DNA of 54,716 nucleotides from Euryarchaeota archaeon UBA558 (GTDB lineage Archaea; Thermoplasmatota; Poseidoniia; Poseidoniales; Thalassarchaeaceae): positions 1 through 54,716 of the forward strand of contig DAZE01000017.1 in the NCBI GenBank assembly GCA_002507175.1. The letters run 5' to 3'. The notes under the pieces were generated by a model. The model saw only the letters and a program-made list of their open reading frames with translations. It did not search any database and was not told the origin of the DNA. Of the stretch, positions 25,546-34,300 are shown in pieces. Positions within the stretch are counted from its first letter, which is position 1. Each line of letters opens with the position of its first letter. The position numbers and the translations under genes were made by a program.

Positions 25546-26438
25546 GTGACGACTCTCCCAAAACAGCAGTAGCATGGATGCTATTTGCGAGTTTCTCGTT
25601 CGGTTCCATGAATGCCCTAGTAAAATGGACATCTCCTGATGCAGACGTCTGGTCCATGGTCTTCGTGAGATCCATCGTAATTGGTGTGGTCATTTACTCA
25701 ATATGCAAACAGAGGGGCGTTAACCTAACGGTTATTGACCAGAGGTCAATGTTCCTCAGATGTTTAACTGGGCTAATCGCGATGATACTCTATTTTTCTG
25801 CATTAGGGTTGATCCCCATCGGGCAGGCAGTGACGCTGCAATATACGAACCCACTTTTCGTAGCACTGCTATCTGGCGCGTTTCTCTCTGAAAAAGTGCA
25901 ACCGATAGTCCTAGCCATGGCGGTATTGTCATTCATCGGTATAGCAATGATTGTTTCTCCAGATCTCAAGAGCGTAGAATTCAATGCAATTCTGGCCCTA
26001 GGTTCAGGATTCTTCGCTGCAATTGCATACCTATACGTTAGGAAACTCAGAGCCACAGAACATGCATTGAGCATCGTCTTTTGGTTTGCAGCTTTCTCAG
26101 TGGCGTTTACTCTCATTCCCGCGGCACCGAAACTCCCTTCATTGCTATCAGACCCAGTCTTGACGATGTCATTGATTGGCATCGGAGTCGGCGCGGGGGC
26201 AGGCCAGGTGGGTCTTACATTTGCTTTTCACAAGGCAAATGCCGCTTGGATAAGCGCTTTTTCCTATCTGACTGTTATTATCGCTACAATGTATGGCTAC
26301 GTTGTCTTTGGGGAAAATCTTGATTCCAGAGATCTTATTGGTTGCATTCTCATCATATTTTCTGGCATAATCCTAACAATTTCACAAACCCGAAAACTAC
26401 CTCCGAAGGAGACAAAAATTTTCAAAGGATCAGTGTGA
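25542..26438 (+). CDS. EamA-type drug/metabolite transporter (DMT superfamily)
   Basis: About ten membrane helices in two EamA repeats (roughly 10-135 and 145-285). The repeat signatures are visible: NALVKWTS...SMVFVRSIVIG, VTLQYTNPLFVALLSGAFLSE and YVVFGENLDSRDLIGCILIIF. Start is the ATG of the ATGA overlap with parA (MSDDSPKTAVAWML). It exports or imports small metabolites; the substrate is not predictable. The 3' end overlaps the convergent nitroreductase gene by nine bases. The link to ParA may be simple operon packing. Confidence 0.88.
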   Translation: MSDDSPKTAVAWMLFASFSFGSMNALVKWTSPDADVWSMVFVRSIVIGVVIYSICKQRGVNLTVIDQRSMFLRCLTGLIAMILYFSALGLIPIGQAVTLQYTNPLFVALLSGAFLSEKVQPIVLAMAVLSFIGIAMIVSPDLKSVEFNAILALGSGFFAAIAYLYVRKLRATEHALSIVFWFAAFSVAFTLIPAAPKLPSLLSDPVLTMSLIGIGVGAGAGQVGLTFAFHKANAAWISAFSYLTVIIATMYGYVVFGENLDSRDLIGCILIIFSGIILTISQTRKLPPKETKIFKGSV

Positions 26439-27116
26439 GTGAAAGTATGATATTTCTTCCAATTTTTTTCGCAGGACATCAGGTACCCTGGCGTCTTTCG
26501 CTGGGTAACCGACCGGCATCACAATCATGGGATGTTCATATTCGGGCCTATCGAGCAACTCACGTAAAAAGCCCATCGGAGATGGAGTATGGGTGAGAGT
26601 AGTGAGACCCATGTTGTGAATCGCCGAAATGAACATACCCGCGGCGATCCCACAAGATTCCTGCGAATAGTAGGTAGGTGCAAACTCACCATTCTTTTTG
26701 AGTCTCTTGCTATGTCTGAACAGCACAACGATCCATGGCGCATCAGTTAGATGTTCCTTTACGTGATCAGTCCCCAAGGGCCTAAGCACTTCGGCCCAAT
26801 CATCGGGCACTCTCTCCTCGTAGAATTTCCTCTCCTCTTCCTCGGCGGCTTTCCTAATTCTACTTTTGAGCTCGAAATCTGATATCGCAACAAATGTCCA
26901 TGGCTGAAGATGAGCTCCAGAAGGAGCCGTTCCGGCTGTTTTGATAGCAAGCTCGATAAGGTCCCGACTCACCTCTTTCCTTGAAAAATGGCGAGTAGTC
27001 CTCCTGTTGCTCATGAGATCGAAGTATTCATTCGCCCTTTCCAGCATCTCCACAGCAGGAATTTCTTCGAAGATCATCTCTATGAAGCCCTCTTGATCGC
27101 TTTCGGTCTCAGACAT
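26430..27116 (-). CDS. Nitroreductase-fold flavoprotein resembling iodotyrosine deiodinase
   Basis: FMN enzyme of 228 residues. The usual start of the fold is seen in RRTTRHFSRKEV, followed by GTAPSGAHLQPWTFVAI, and near the end PVGYPAKDARVPD. These match the iodotyrosine deiodinase (IYD) branch, where GTxPSGAHxEPWTFV and LPVGYPxxxAxVPD are strongly conserved. The IYD active-site lid is partly kept: an EEEE run, aromatic residues where Tyr161 sits (KFYEE), and the Lys in HVKEHL. IYD relatives in bacteria and archaea remove halogen from halotyrosines or phenols. The substrate here could be halogenated marine aromatics (inference). Convergent with the transporter gene. Confidence 0.85.
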   Translation of the reverse strand: MSETESDQEGFIEMIFEEIPAVEMLERANEYFDLMSNRRTTRHFSRKEVSRDLIELAIKTAGTAPSGAHLQPWTFVAISDFELKSRIRKAAEEEERKFYEERVPDDWAEVLRPLGTDHVKEHLTDAPWIVVLFRHSKRLKKNGEFAPTYYSQESCGIAAGMFISAIHNMGLTTLTHTPSPMGFLRELLDRPEYEHPMIVMPVGYPAKDARVPDVLRKKLEEISYFHSH

Positions 27117-27119
27117 GCA

Positions 27120-27776
27120 TCAATTCCTTCTGTATGATAACGCTGCTACTGAAAGCGCAGCAAAAACAAGGACAGGACTCGGGAAACTCAGAGGGGTGTT
27201 TGAGGATGAGACATCTGTCGATGAATTACCGAGGTCAGGCGATAAACACCCTTCCCCAATGGCTCCGAAGTCCTCTCCTCCCCAATTTTCCCCATCAAAC
27301 CAACATGTAGACCAAACTTTCCAACCAAAGCCCATCTCTGGGACCCTGACAACCTCCGTGTCGTTTTCGTGGGACAGATCGAATCTCCAGTTAACATATG
27401 AAGCCTGATTCTGTACTTCGATTGAACCGCTCCAACTTTCGTTGTATTCGGTAAGCTGATTGTAAACAGGAGGATAGCAAACACCGCTGTTTATGCAAAT
27501 CTGCGTCACCCAGCTTACATTACTCACATTCTTAGAGGGGTCGATTTGGACTTGTATTCCCATTCCCCCACCATCAATTCTCGTCACATTGACCTCATTT
27601 GGATAATCCAATGCCACAATGGAGGTCCCGGAGAGGTCAGTTTGCTGGTTAATTCCCCCCTGTTCAGCCGAAACCGGCGAAACAATGCAAACCAAAACGA
27701 AGAGAACTACACCGCGCATGCCTGGATGAGTCCATTCAATGCTTTGAATTGAACGTTTCATTGATCGAAAGTTCAC
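27120..27776 (-). CDS. Secreted protein with a tripartite C-terminal sorting-like tail
   Basis: A signal peptide is clear from Met20 (MRGVVLFVLVCIVSPVSA); an upstream GTG at 27776 forms a GTGA overlap with the PUA gene stop, so the exact start is uncertain (27776, 27761 or 27719). The mature part is ~175 residues, beta-rich, with Cys pairs (QICINSGVCYP; STCWFDGEN) and several N-glycosylation-type NxS/T sites. The C terminus has SFPSP, a ~14-residue hydrophobic stretch, then YRRN, the same three-part plan as archaeosortase signals such as PGF-CTERM. I recognise no domain. Probably a surface-anchored protein of unknown role. Confidence 0.65.
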   Translation of the reverse strand: MNFRSMKRSIQSIEWTHPGMRGVVLFVLVCIVSPVSAEQGGINQQTDLSGTSIVALDYPNEVNVTRIDGGGMGIQVQIDPSKNVSNVSWVTQICINSGVCYPPVYNQLTEYNESWSGSIEVQNQASYVNWRFDLSHENDTEVVRVPEMGFGWKVWSTCWFDGENWGGEDFGAIGEGCLSPDLGNSSTDVSSSNTPLSFPSPVLVFAALSVAALSYRRN

Positions 27777-28279
27777 TGAGAGTCAAGACTCCATAGCTCA
27801 TCTCCCACCCAATGTACAGTTAGAGCAGCCTTACCCTTACTCGATTGACGCATTGAATCCCCGTCCATGAGGGACCATCCAATCGCTAGGGGTCTACCAT
27901 GAACCTCATCCCTGATCCACATCGGTGCCCCAACCCCTATTTTGCTGTCTGACTCCTGAATGCCCGCAGCCATGCAATCCGCACCGTTCATGAGAAAAGG
28001 GATCGCACCGTGATCAACCTCAGCCCAATGGCACTTTACCTCCCAATCAAGGAGACCCCTCAATGTTGGGAACCATATCTTAGTGCTGTCGTTAGACAAG
28101 CACATGAGTTTTGGCACCCTATCGACTAGTATCAGATCAGTCCCCTCAAAGTGGGCCTCCTCAAGAAAAGAGCTGGATAGGCCCAACGATACCCCAATAC
28201 GGCTCTCAACCTGGTCTGAAATTTCTCTTATTTGTTTGAATCTGAGTGGGGTTCTTCTTCTCAGGCGCTTGACACTCAT
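27773..28279 (-). CDS. PUA domain RNA-binding protein (MCT-1-like)
   Basis: The C-terminal ~85 residues form a PUA domain: AEVDHGAIPFLMNGADCMAA, then GVGAPMWIRDEVHGRPLAIG and a closing GKAALTVHWVGDELW. An N-terminal domain of ~75 residues (KRLRRRTPLRFKQIREIS...LVDRVPKLMCLS) resembles the pre-PUA half of MCT-1/Tma20-type proteins, which bind the ribosome or tRNA. Start taken at ATG 28279 (MSVKRLRRRTPL); a longer frame to 28402 would run into the rps8e gene. It is divergent from rps8e, consistent with a translation role. Confidence 0.78.
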   Translation of the reverse strand: MSVKRLRRRTPLRFKQIREISDQVESRIGVSLGLSSSFLEEAHFEGTDLILVDRVPKLMCLSNDSTKIWFPTLRGLLDWEVKCHWAEVDHGAIPFLMNGADCMAAGIQESDSKIGVGAPMWIRDEVHGRPLAIGWSLMDGDSMRQSSKGKAALTVHWVGDELWSLDSQ

Positions 28280-28377
28280 GCACTCGCGAAAGCAAGTCAG
28301 AGAATGAATATCTCGGCGATTTATCAAGGCTGTTTCATCCAATCCATTGAAATAAGGAGGGTTGGTCGGCCAGACCC

Positions 28378-28770
28378 ATGGCCAAGTGGCACGGGATGTC
28401 AAGGAGGAAGCCCACAGGAGGACGCCTCAAGCGCCCCATTCGATATCGCGGCAAGCGGAAGAAGGAAATCTCCAGTGAGAAACAATTCGCTTTCGTAGCT
28501 GATTCCAATCAAAACAAGTTGTACAGGAAACATGCTGGACATCAAACAGTCCGAGTCATGAACGCATCCCACATCAATGTGAACATCCCATCCGAAGGCA
28601 TTACCAAGAGAGTAGTGATATCAAACATAGTAGAGAATTCAGCAGATCCTAACTACGTCCGGCGAAATATAATCACCAAAGGTGCAATCGCAGAGACTGA
28701 ATTGGGACTTGTCAGGATAACTAGTCGACCCGGTATGGACGGTGTCGTGAGTGGTATACTTGTTGACTAG
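28378..28770 (+). CDS. rps8e: 30S ribosomal protein S8e
   Basis: A 130-residue basic protein. The N terminus MAKWHGMSRRKPTGGRLK and the segment GKRKKEISSE match the S8e signature (W-x-G-x-S-x-RKPTGG). The C terminus ITSRPGMDGVVSGILV matches the archaeal S8e end. It binds the small-subunit 16S rRNA near helix 44 and has no bacterial counterpart. First of a short run with srp19 on the same strand, 32 bases apart. Confidence 0.96.
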   Translation: MAKWHGMSRRKPTGGRLKRPIRYRGKRKKEISSEKQFAFVADSNQNKLYRKHAGHQTVRVMNASHINVNIPSEGITKRVVISNIVENSADPNYVRRNIITKGAIAETELGLVRITSRPGMDGVVSGILVD

Positions 28771-28817
28771 CCATTCACGAAGAACTCAATACAACAGCCT
28801 CAGTGGGGTTGATCACT

Positions 28818-29261
28818 ATGACCGGCGACCCATCACGAATGACACTCTGGACCGGATACTTTGACCAGAGAGCTACTCGCAAGTCTGGCAGAAGAGTCCC
28901 AAGGAGCGCTAGTGTTGCCCGACCAAACTTGGATCAGATCGCATTGGCAGCCAGAGCATCAGGTATAACCAAAATGAGGAGGGATCAAGATGCTAGCCAC
29001 CCGATGAGACCCTACTCAAAGGAAGGCAGATTGATTATTTCGACAAAAGACGCACTGGAATCTACAAAATCGGAGACAAAGGAACAGGTTCTGCGCGTGA
29101 TTGGAGAATCCTTGAAGAATCTGGAAACTGAAGACAAGGACATCAAAATAAAACAGTCAAAAAGATCGTCCGGTAGAGATGGAGCAAGGAAGGCCAAACA
29201 AAGGAAATCCCCATCACGAAGGCCATCAAGCCAAAGGAAGAAGAAGTTTGGTCGAAAATAA
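28818..29261 (+). CDS. srp19: Signal recognition particle 19 kDa protein
   Basis: SRP19 binds the tips of 7S RNA helices 6 and 8 and allows SRP54 to load. The core TLWTGYFDQRATRKSGRRVP, then PNLDQIALAARASGI and HPMRPYSKEGRLIIS, follows the SRP19 pattern. The C-terminal ~50 residues are a Lys/Arg/Ser-rich tail (SGRDGARKAKQRKS), longer than in many archaea. Start chosen at ATG 28818 (MTGDPSRMTLW); a GTG at 28803 would add five residues. The stop lies three bases from the convergent ilvE stop. Confidence 0.88.
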   Translation: MTGDPSRMTLWTGYFDQRATRKSGRRVPRSASVARPNLDQIALAARASGITKMRRDQDASHPMRPYSKEGRLIISTKDALESTKSETKEQVLRVIGESLKNLETEDKDIKIKQSKRSSGRDGARKAKQRKSPSRRPSSQRKKKFGRK

Positions 29262-29264
29262 AAA

Positions 29265-30290
29265 TCAGACTTCAACGGTCCAATTAAATGAGTCTTCTAG
29301 GCCTCCGCCCATTATTCCGGTGAGTCGTTCATAAAGCGCGAGCGTAATGTCACCTACCCCTCCAAAATCTTCCTCGATTTCCCCGTGTTGTATCGATCCA
29401 ATGGGGGAAATAACGGCTGCAGTACCAGCGCAGAAGGCCTCATCACAGCCCAGAGCGAAATCGATGCTAACCTTTTCTTCCACGACAGTCAACCCCATTG
29501 ATCTGGCAAGCTCGATGATCGATAGCCGAGTAATTCCAGGAAGAATCGTCCCGGTAAGTTCAGGAGTGTAAATAGTACCATCCTTCACACAGAAGAAATT
29601 AGCCGCTCCAACTTCCTCAACGTAATTATGTTCGACTGCATCAAGGTAAATTATCTCGCTATAGCCTTCCGATTTCGCCCTTTTGGAGGGCATCATCCCG
29701 GGGGCATAATTCCCTATTGCCTTGACACCACCCGACCCTCCGGGCGCAGCACGATGATGATTTTGAGATACTCTGAGTGAAATTGGGGTCATTCCACCCT
29801 TGAAGTAAGGTCCCACGGGTACTGCAAAGACAACGAACATGTACTCTTCTGCTGGAGATACCCCGAGTCGTGCACTGCTACCAAACAGAATTGGCCTCAG
29901 GTACAACTCCCCTTTTCCATGTGGGGGAACCCATCTTTTGTTCTCTTCTGCAACTTTCTTGACAGCCTCAATGAACATTGATTCCGAGATCTCGGGCATA
30001 ACTAGTCTTTTTGCCCCCTCAGCAGCCCTTCTGGCATTCATCTCGGGCCTGAAAAGTGTTATTCTCCCATCAGGCGTCCTTCTGGCTTTCATCCCCTCGA
30101 ACAATCCCTGTCCATAGTTCAGCACACATGCTGCCGGAGACAGAGAAAGAGGCTGAAAATCAACCATGCACCCTTCTGACCATCCATCTTCCCATGAACC
30201 ATTGGCCACAAACATACGATCAGTTTCCGTAAAAGAGAACGTCAATGAGTCCCAATCGATGGGAGGATGCCCCCTCCCCGCCGCTGCCAT
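29265..30290 (-). CDS. ilvE: Branched-chain amino acid aminotransferase (fold type IV PLP enzyme)
   Basis: Catalyses the last step of Val/Leu/Ile synthesis and the first step of their breakdown. Visible signatures: LNYGQGLFEGMKARR near the N terminus, the PLP lysine in GGVKAIGNYAPGM, EEVGAANFFCV, TGTILPGITRLSIIELA, and GTAAVISPIGSI. The domain layout and motifs resemble the bacterial/mitochondrial BCAT type of ~340 residues. Start chosen at ATG 30290 (MAAAGRGHPPIDW), with GGAG seven bases upstream. Divergent from polB with 44 bases between the starts. Confidence 0.92.
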   Translation of the reverse strand: MAAAGRGHPPIDWDSLTFSFTETDRMFVANGSWEDGWSEGCMVDFQPLSLSPAACVLNYGQGLFEGMKARRTPDGRITLFRPEMNARRAAEGAKRLVMPEISESMFIEAVKKVAEENKRWVPPHGKGELYLRPILFGSSARLGVSPAEEYMFVVFAVPVGPYFKGGMTPISLRVSQNHHRAAPGGSGGVKAIGNYAPGMMPSKRAKSEGYSEIIYLDAVEHNYVEEVGAANFFCVKDGTIYTPELTGTILPGITRLSIIELARSMGLTVVEEKVSIDFALGCDEAFCAGTAAVISPIGSIQHGEIEEDFGGVGDITLALYERLTGIMGGGLEDSFNWTVEV

Positions 30291-30334
30291 ATTAGTACTC
30301 CAAGCAAGGAGGCATTCAACGCTTCCGGCCAATC

Positions 30335-32986
30335 ATGAGAAAAACTCACACGACAAGAATTGAATCAATAGCCCCTCTTCAATGGGGCATGGTCGCAGGC
30401 CTTTGGGAGGATGAGTTGTGCATTATTTCCGCCGACAATCGATCATGGGGAGACTCCAACACTGTTGTTGAGCTGTGGTGCCGATCGAAAAACGGACACT
30501 CAGCACTCGTTCTCGTCAATGGGATGCGGCCTTACATTGAGATATCCCCCAAGGAGGGAGGCAGAGAAGGCTCTCAGACTGACATTCAAGATGTCCTGAA
30601 TCTCTCCAGCGTCACGGAAATCCTCCCTCCTGTCATCAAATGGACCTCCCGGGGAGAGAAACCACATTGGAGAGTGATGGTTAGGGATACGATTGTAGTA
30701 GCGAGACTCCGTGACCAACTGAGAGCTGAGTGGACGGTGACAAGCGCCGATATACAATTCCACAAACGCCTGATGTATGACTTGGATCTTGGCCCTCATA
30801 TATGTGTAAAAGGCAAAGTAATGTTCTGCGGAGACAGAGCGCCTAAGGGCGCTACTTCCCCGTACAAAGATGATCGAGATGCAGAGGAAGCCATCCTTTC
30901 AGTTGGTGGTCGAGGCCTCTATCCAGTGGATATGATAATCGAGGTAGAAATCGATGATCTAAGCTCATGTGAGCCTTTCCAAGCACCAATGGTCACCCTA
31001 TCCATAGACTTGGAAACAAGCATCTCCACAAACAGGATTCTGTGCGCTGCAGTGGTCGTGGAAAGAGATGGAGCCCGTGAAGAGCACACTTTTCATGGAG
31101 ATGAGATCGAAGACATCCTGAAACCAATCTGTAGATTGGTGAGAGAGCAAGATCCCGATGTGATCACCGGATACAACATAGATAACTTCGACCTCCCAAG
31201 AATTCTCGAGAGAACCGAACACCTTGTTGGAAAGGGGGAAAGACCGGAACTGTTTGGTTGGGGTCGAGTCCCATTAGATGAGAACTCAAGAAGAACTATT
31301 CCCAATCGTGGCCAAAACCGAACATGGAGTATCGCGGGAAGAGTTCCAATGGATGCATGGTGGCAAGCCCGCCAGACACTCAGGCCCGAACGGGAATCGC
31401 TACGGTTCGTGACGGCTCTAATCTGGCCAGAAAACGAAGAAATGAAGAAATTGGATGTGGATGCAAGCAGAATGGACGAGGAGTGGGCAAAAAGACCCAT
31501 GGAGGTCATCCGATATTGTTTGAGAGACACTTACTTGCCTCTTGACATACTCGGTCACCTTCAATCGGTCCAAGAAAAAGAGGCACTTGCTTCGGTTGCC
31601 AAAACCAGTTTCTCAACGGCTGCCACCGAGACGACCAGTCAGTGGATAGACTCACTTGTGATCAGATTAGCAGATAGAGAAAATGTGGCAGTGCCGACTA
31701 CTCGTCAGATCCGCAGGGGGGAGCAAATCGCAGGAGGTTATGTTCATGAGGTGGAGCCAGGACTGAGATCATGGATCGCTGTCCTGGATTTCAAATCAAT
31801 GTACCCATCCATAATGATAGCCAACAACATCTGTTCAACCACACTCGTCGAGGATGGTAAGTCATTGGACGATGACATGGTCTCACCTTCAACAGGGACA
31901 AGATATCGATCAGTCGGCGTTAGAAGGGGGTTGGTCCCAAGACTACTGTCAGACCTGATGAAACAGAGGGATGATTACAAGAATTTATCGAAACAGGCAA
32001 GATCCAATGGGGATGAACAATCTGCCTTCCTGAATGACAAGCTACAATTTGCAGTCAAGATCCTCATGAACTCGTTTTATGGGGTGTTTGCAAGCTCTTT
32101 CTATCGATTCACGCACAAAGACATCGGAGCAAGCATAACAGAGTGGGCAAGATACAACATCAAGTCAATCATCGCTGACTTGGGGGACGACGGATACGAT
32201 GTGGTTTACTCAGATACCGACTCTATTTTCGTCAAAACAATGGACGTGGAGGATTCGCCGATAAGTAAGCCGATGGAAAACGACCCTGATCTGAAAAATT
32301 GGGAAAGGGCACGGAATGATACCATAAGTTTCGGCAGAAGACTCGCATCGAAATATTCCAAAGAGGGGGCGGAGTTGGAGTTTGAGACTGCTATGTCAGC
32401 ATTCTTTTCGCATGGCGCTAAGAAAAGGTATGTTGGGAGAGTTGTATGGCCAAGGGAAGAGATGTTAATCCGCGGCTATGAGGTTCGGAGGACGGATTCT
32501 TTCAAACTTCTAACCTCAACCATGACCATGTTATTTGAGAAAATACTTGAGGGGAAGGAGGAATTCGCAGTCGATCGAACCAGGAAGACAATAGAAGACG
32601 TGAGAATGGGCAGAGTCGATGTCGCAGACCTCGTAATCAGCCGTTCTTGCAAGGGCAAGATAAGGAAAGACGGCTCGGTCGATTTTTCGGTTTACTCAAA
32701 TCCTGATGGTTTACCCTATGTGAGGGCCGCAAAACAAAGGATTGAGCGTGGTCTGGGCTTTACTCCCGGGATGAAGGTCGGGTATGTGGTCACGAATGCG
32801 AAGTCGTCCCCCATGCAGGTCAAAGCGTGGCTCACTGAAGAACTTGGGGACGATCCTCCAGATTACGACCCAGAGTACTACGCTAGAAGGTTGGCAACAG
32901 CCCTTGGCAGGATCACCGAGGCATTCAAGTGGAGCGAACGCGACCTAATCCAGGGTTCTCGGCAACAATCCCTCTTTGATTTCTAG
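30335..32986 (+). CDS. polB: DNA polymerase, family B
   Basis: Replicative or repair DNA polymerase with 3'-5' proofreading. Exonuclease motifs: ExoI LSIDLETS (Asp225, Glu227), ExoII GYNIDNFD (~279-286), ExoIII YCLRD (Tyr394, Asp398). Polymerase motifs: A VLDFKSMYPSIM (Asp485), B KLQFAVKILMNSFYG (~569-583), C YSDTDSIFV (Asp627, Asp629). All are intact. The last residues QQSLFDF form a PCNA-binding (PIP) box, with the same LFDF ending as FEN-1 in this window. The length, 883 residues, is somewhat above the ~770-800 of thermococcal PolB. No intein is present. Confidence 0.96.
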   Translation: MRKTHTTRIESIAPLQWGMVAGLWEDELCIISADNRSWGDSNTVVELWCRSKNGHSALVLVNGMRPYIEISPKEGGREGSQTDIQDVLNLSSVTEILPPVIKWTSRGEKPHWRVMVRDTIVVARLRDQLRAEWTVTSADIQFHKRLMYDLDLGPHICVKGKVMFCGDRAPKGATSPYKDDRDAEEAILSVGGRGLYPVDMIIEVEIDDLSSCEPFQAPMVTLSIDLETSISTNRILCAAVVVERDGAREEHTFHGDEIEDILKPICRLVREQDPDVITGYNIDNFDLPRILERTEHLVGKGERPELFGWGRVPLDENSRRTIPNRGQNRTWSIAGRVPMDAWWQARQTLRPERESLRFVTALIWPENEEMKKLDVDASRMDEEWAKRPMEVIRYCLRDTYLPLDILGHLQSVQEKEALASVAKTSFSTAATETTSQWIDSLVIRLADRENVAVPTTRQIRRGEQIAGGYVHEVEPGLRSWIAVLDFKSMYPSIMIANNICSTTLVEDGKSLDDDMVSPSTGTRYRSVGVRRGLVPRLLSDLMKQRDDYKNLSKQARSNGDEQSAFLNDKLQFAVKILMNSFYGVFASSFYRFTHKDIGASITEWARYNIKSIIADLGDDGYDVVYSDTDSIFVKTMDVEDSPISKPMENDPDLKNWERARNDTISFGRRLASKYSKEGAELEFETAMSAFFSHGAKKRYVGRVVWPREEMLIRGYEVRRTDSFKLLTSTMTMLFEKILEGKEEFAVDRTRKTIEDVRMGRVDVADLVISRSCKGKIRKDGSVDFSVYSNPDGLPYVRAAKQRIERGLGFTPGMKVGYVVTNAKSSPMQVKAWLTEELGDDPPDYDPEYYARRLATALGRITEAFKWSERDLIQGSRQQSLFDF

Positions 32987-33034
32987 GAACATAGAATCGC
33001 AGGATTCATTTCCAACCACTTCTGGAGACAGAGC

Positions 33035-34195
33035 ATGGTCGCAGCGCTGAGGGCCACAATTGTGGCGCTGATTATGACAGTCTCCGCTACTGGGGGCTGC
33101 CTAGCCACCCTAGGGTTGAATGATGCGCCAACAGCCCAAATGAACATTGAGCCCTCAGGGACAGTGCGAGAAGGGGACACCGTGACACTCAGTGCGGCTG
33201 GAAGCTCAGATCCAGACGGGGACTCCTTGACATTTAGTTGGAGCTTTGGGGATGGAAATGTAGGCACGGGACTCACCACAAGCCACGCCTACACATCGAC
33301 GGGCACCTTCAGCATCGCCCTAACCGTAGCCGATGGGAACTACGAAACTACACTGACAAAGAACATTACAGTAATTGAATCCACTGCAAAGAAGCCAACC
33401 GCCCTGATATCCGGGGATAAAATGGATGATTGTGACGGGGAGGAGCCCCCGAATGGAGACTTTGTCCTGATCTGGGTCTGTGACGAAGACAAGGACGAGG
33501 GAGATAGGTCAGTCGACTTTACCACCACCGTAGAAGTCGACGGCTCCTCATCTGATGCGGGCGGGATTGATTACATCGACAAATGGGAGTGGGATCTGGA
33601 CACCACGGACGACTCAGATGGCGACGGTATAACGGACAACGACAACGACGCGACAGGCCAGTCAATTTCATTCGAAAAAACAGGTGGCGCTTTCGAGGTG
33701 AAATTGACAGTGACCTCAAGCAACGGCCTTACCGACAGTGACGAGATGATGATCTATGTCAACTACAGAGGTGAGTGGAAGGACTTCATCATCGACGCTA
33801 GCATCAATGATCCCGTAGAAATGGCATGGGAATTCCCAGTCACTTACGAGGCAGATGGGAAAGACAGAATTCGATACCTCAGGGTGAAATTGGAATATCC
33901 ACAAGAAGACGATGACCAGCCAATCTTCACTGGCGGTGCAACCACAGCCAACAAACTCGATCTGTTCCTATACAACACCACTACCCAAGAAGAAGAAGTA
34001 TCCAACACCACCCAGATCGAGAACGAAAATCGCGATGCAGGAGACTGCCAGTCCGACGAATACTGCGTTTGGCAGGTCGTCAGTGGCTCAACAATACGGG
34101 CATTTCAAGCTGATACATGGTCCGTTGATTTGACCAATGATGAAAGTCACAATACCAAGATAAACTCGTTGATAGTTGAACTCCAATATAGGTAG
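33035..34195 (+). CDS. Lipoprotein with PKD domains
   Basis: Signal peptide with lipobox ATGGC (Cys near residue 22), preceded by a GGAG SD. A PKD domain follows (about 30-115), with NDAPTAQMNIEPSG, GSSDPDGDSLTFSWSFGDGN and a closing GTFSIALTVADG. A second, degenerate PKD-like domain (~120-245) contains an acidic insertion with DSDGDGITDNDND. The C-terminal ~140 residues are beta-rich, resembling a jelly-roll binding domain. It is a surface binding or scaffolding lipoprotein; no catalytic residues are seen. A T-rich tract follows the gene. Confidence 0.82.
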   Translation: MVAALRATIVALIMTVSATGGCLATLGLNDAPTAQMNIEPSGTVREGDTVTLSAAGSSDPDGDSLTFSWSFGDGNVGTGLTTSHAYTSTGTFSIALTVADGNYETTLTKNITVIESTAKKPTALISGDKMDDCDGEEPPNGDFVLIWVCDEDKDEGDRSVDFTTTVEVDGSSSDAGGIDYIDKWEWDLDTTDDSDGDGITDNDNDATGQSISFEKTGGAFEVKLTVTSSNGLTDSDEMMIYVNYRGEWKDFIIDASINDPVEMAWEFPVTYEADGKDRIRYLRVKLEYPQEDDDQPIFTGGATTANKLDLFLYNTTTQEEEVSNTTQIENENRDAGDCQSDEYCVWQVVSGSTIRAFQADTWSVDLTNDESHNTKINSLIVELQYR

Positions 34196-34224
34196 GTTCG
34201 GCTACTATCAGGTCCCAAATTGGC

Positions 34225-34240
34225 GTTGTTTTGTTTTTGC
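34225..34240 (+). terminator. T-rich tract after the PKD lipoprotein gene
   Basis: Thirty bases after the stop codon the + strand runs GTTGTTTTGTTTTTGC. Oligo-T stretches without a hairpin act as transcription terminators in archaea, so this probably ends the lipoprotein mRNA before the EF-1-alpha promoter. Confidence 0.45.
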
Positions 34241-34254
34241 TTTGGGGGGTGAGG

Positions 34255-34300
34255 TTCAAATACACACCTCAAGTCGCCGGCTCACCTAGAGGTGTACAAC
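34255..34300 (+). promoter_or_regulatory. Promoter and ribosome binding site of the EF-1-alpha gene
   Basis: A TATA-like TTCAAATA (34255-34262) lies ~39 bases before the ATG. GAGGTG (34289-34294) is a strong Shine-Dalgarno six bases before ATG 34301. If transcription starts ~25 bases after the TATA box, the leader is only about 15 bases and consists mainly of the SD. Confidence 0.5.

Noticed and set aside
34264..34295. Inverted repeat ACACCTC/GAGGTGT that could hide the EF-1-alpha ribosome binding site
   Set aside because: If the TATA box at 34255-34262 is used, transcription starts after the left arm, so the hairpin would not exist in the mRNA. Worth revisiting only if a longer leader is mapped.
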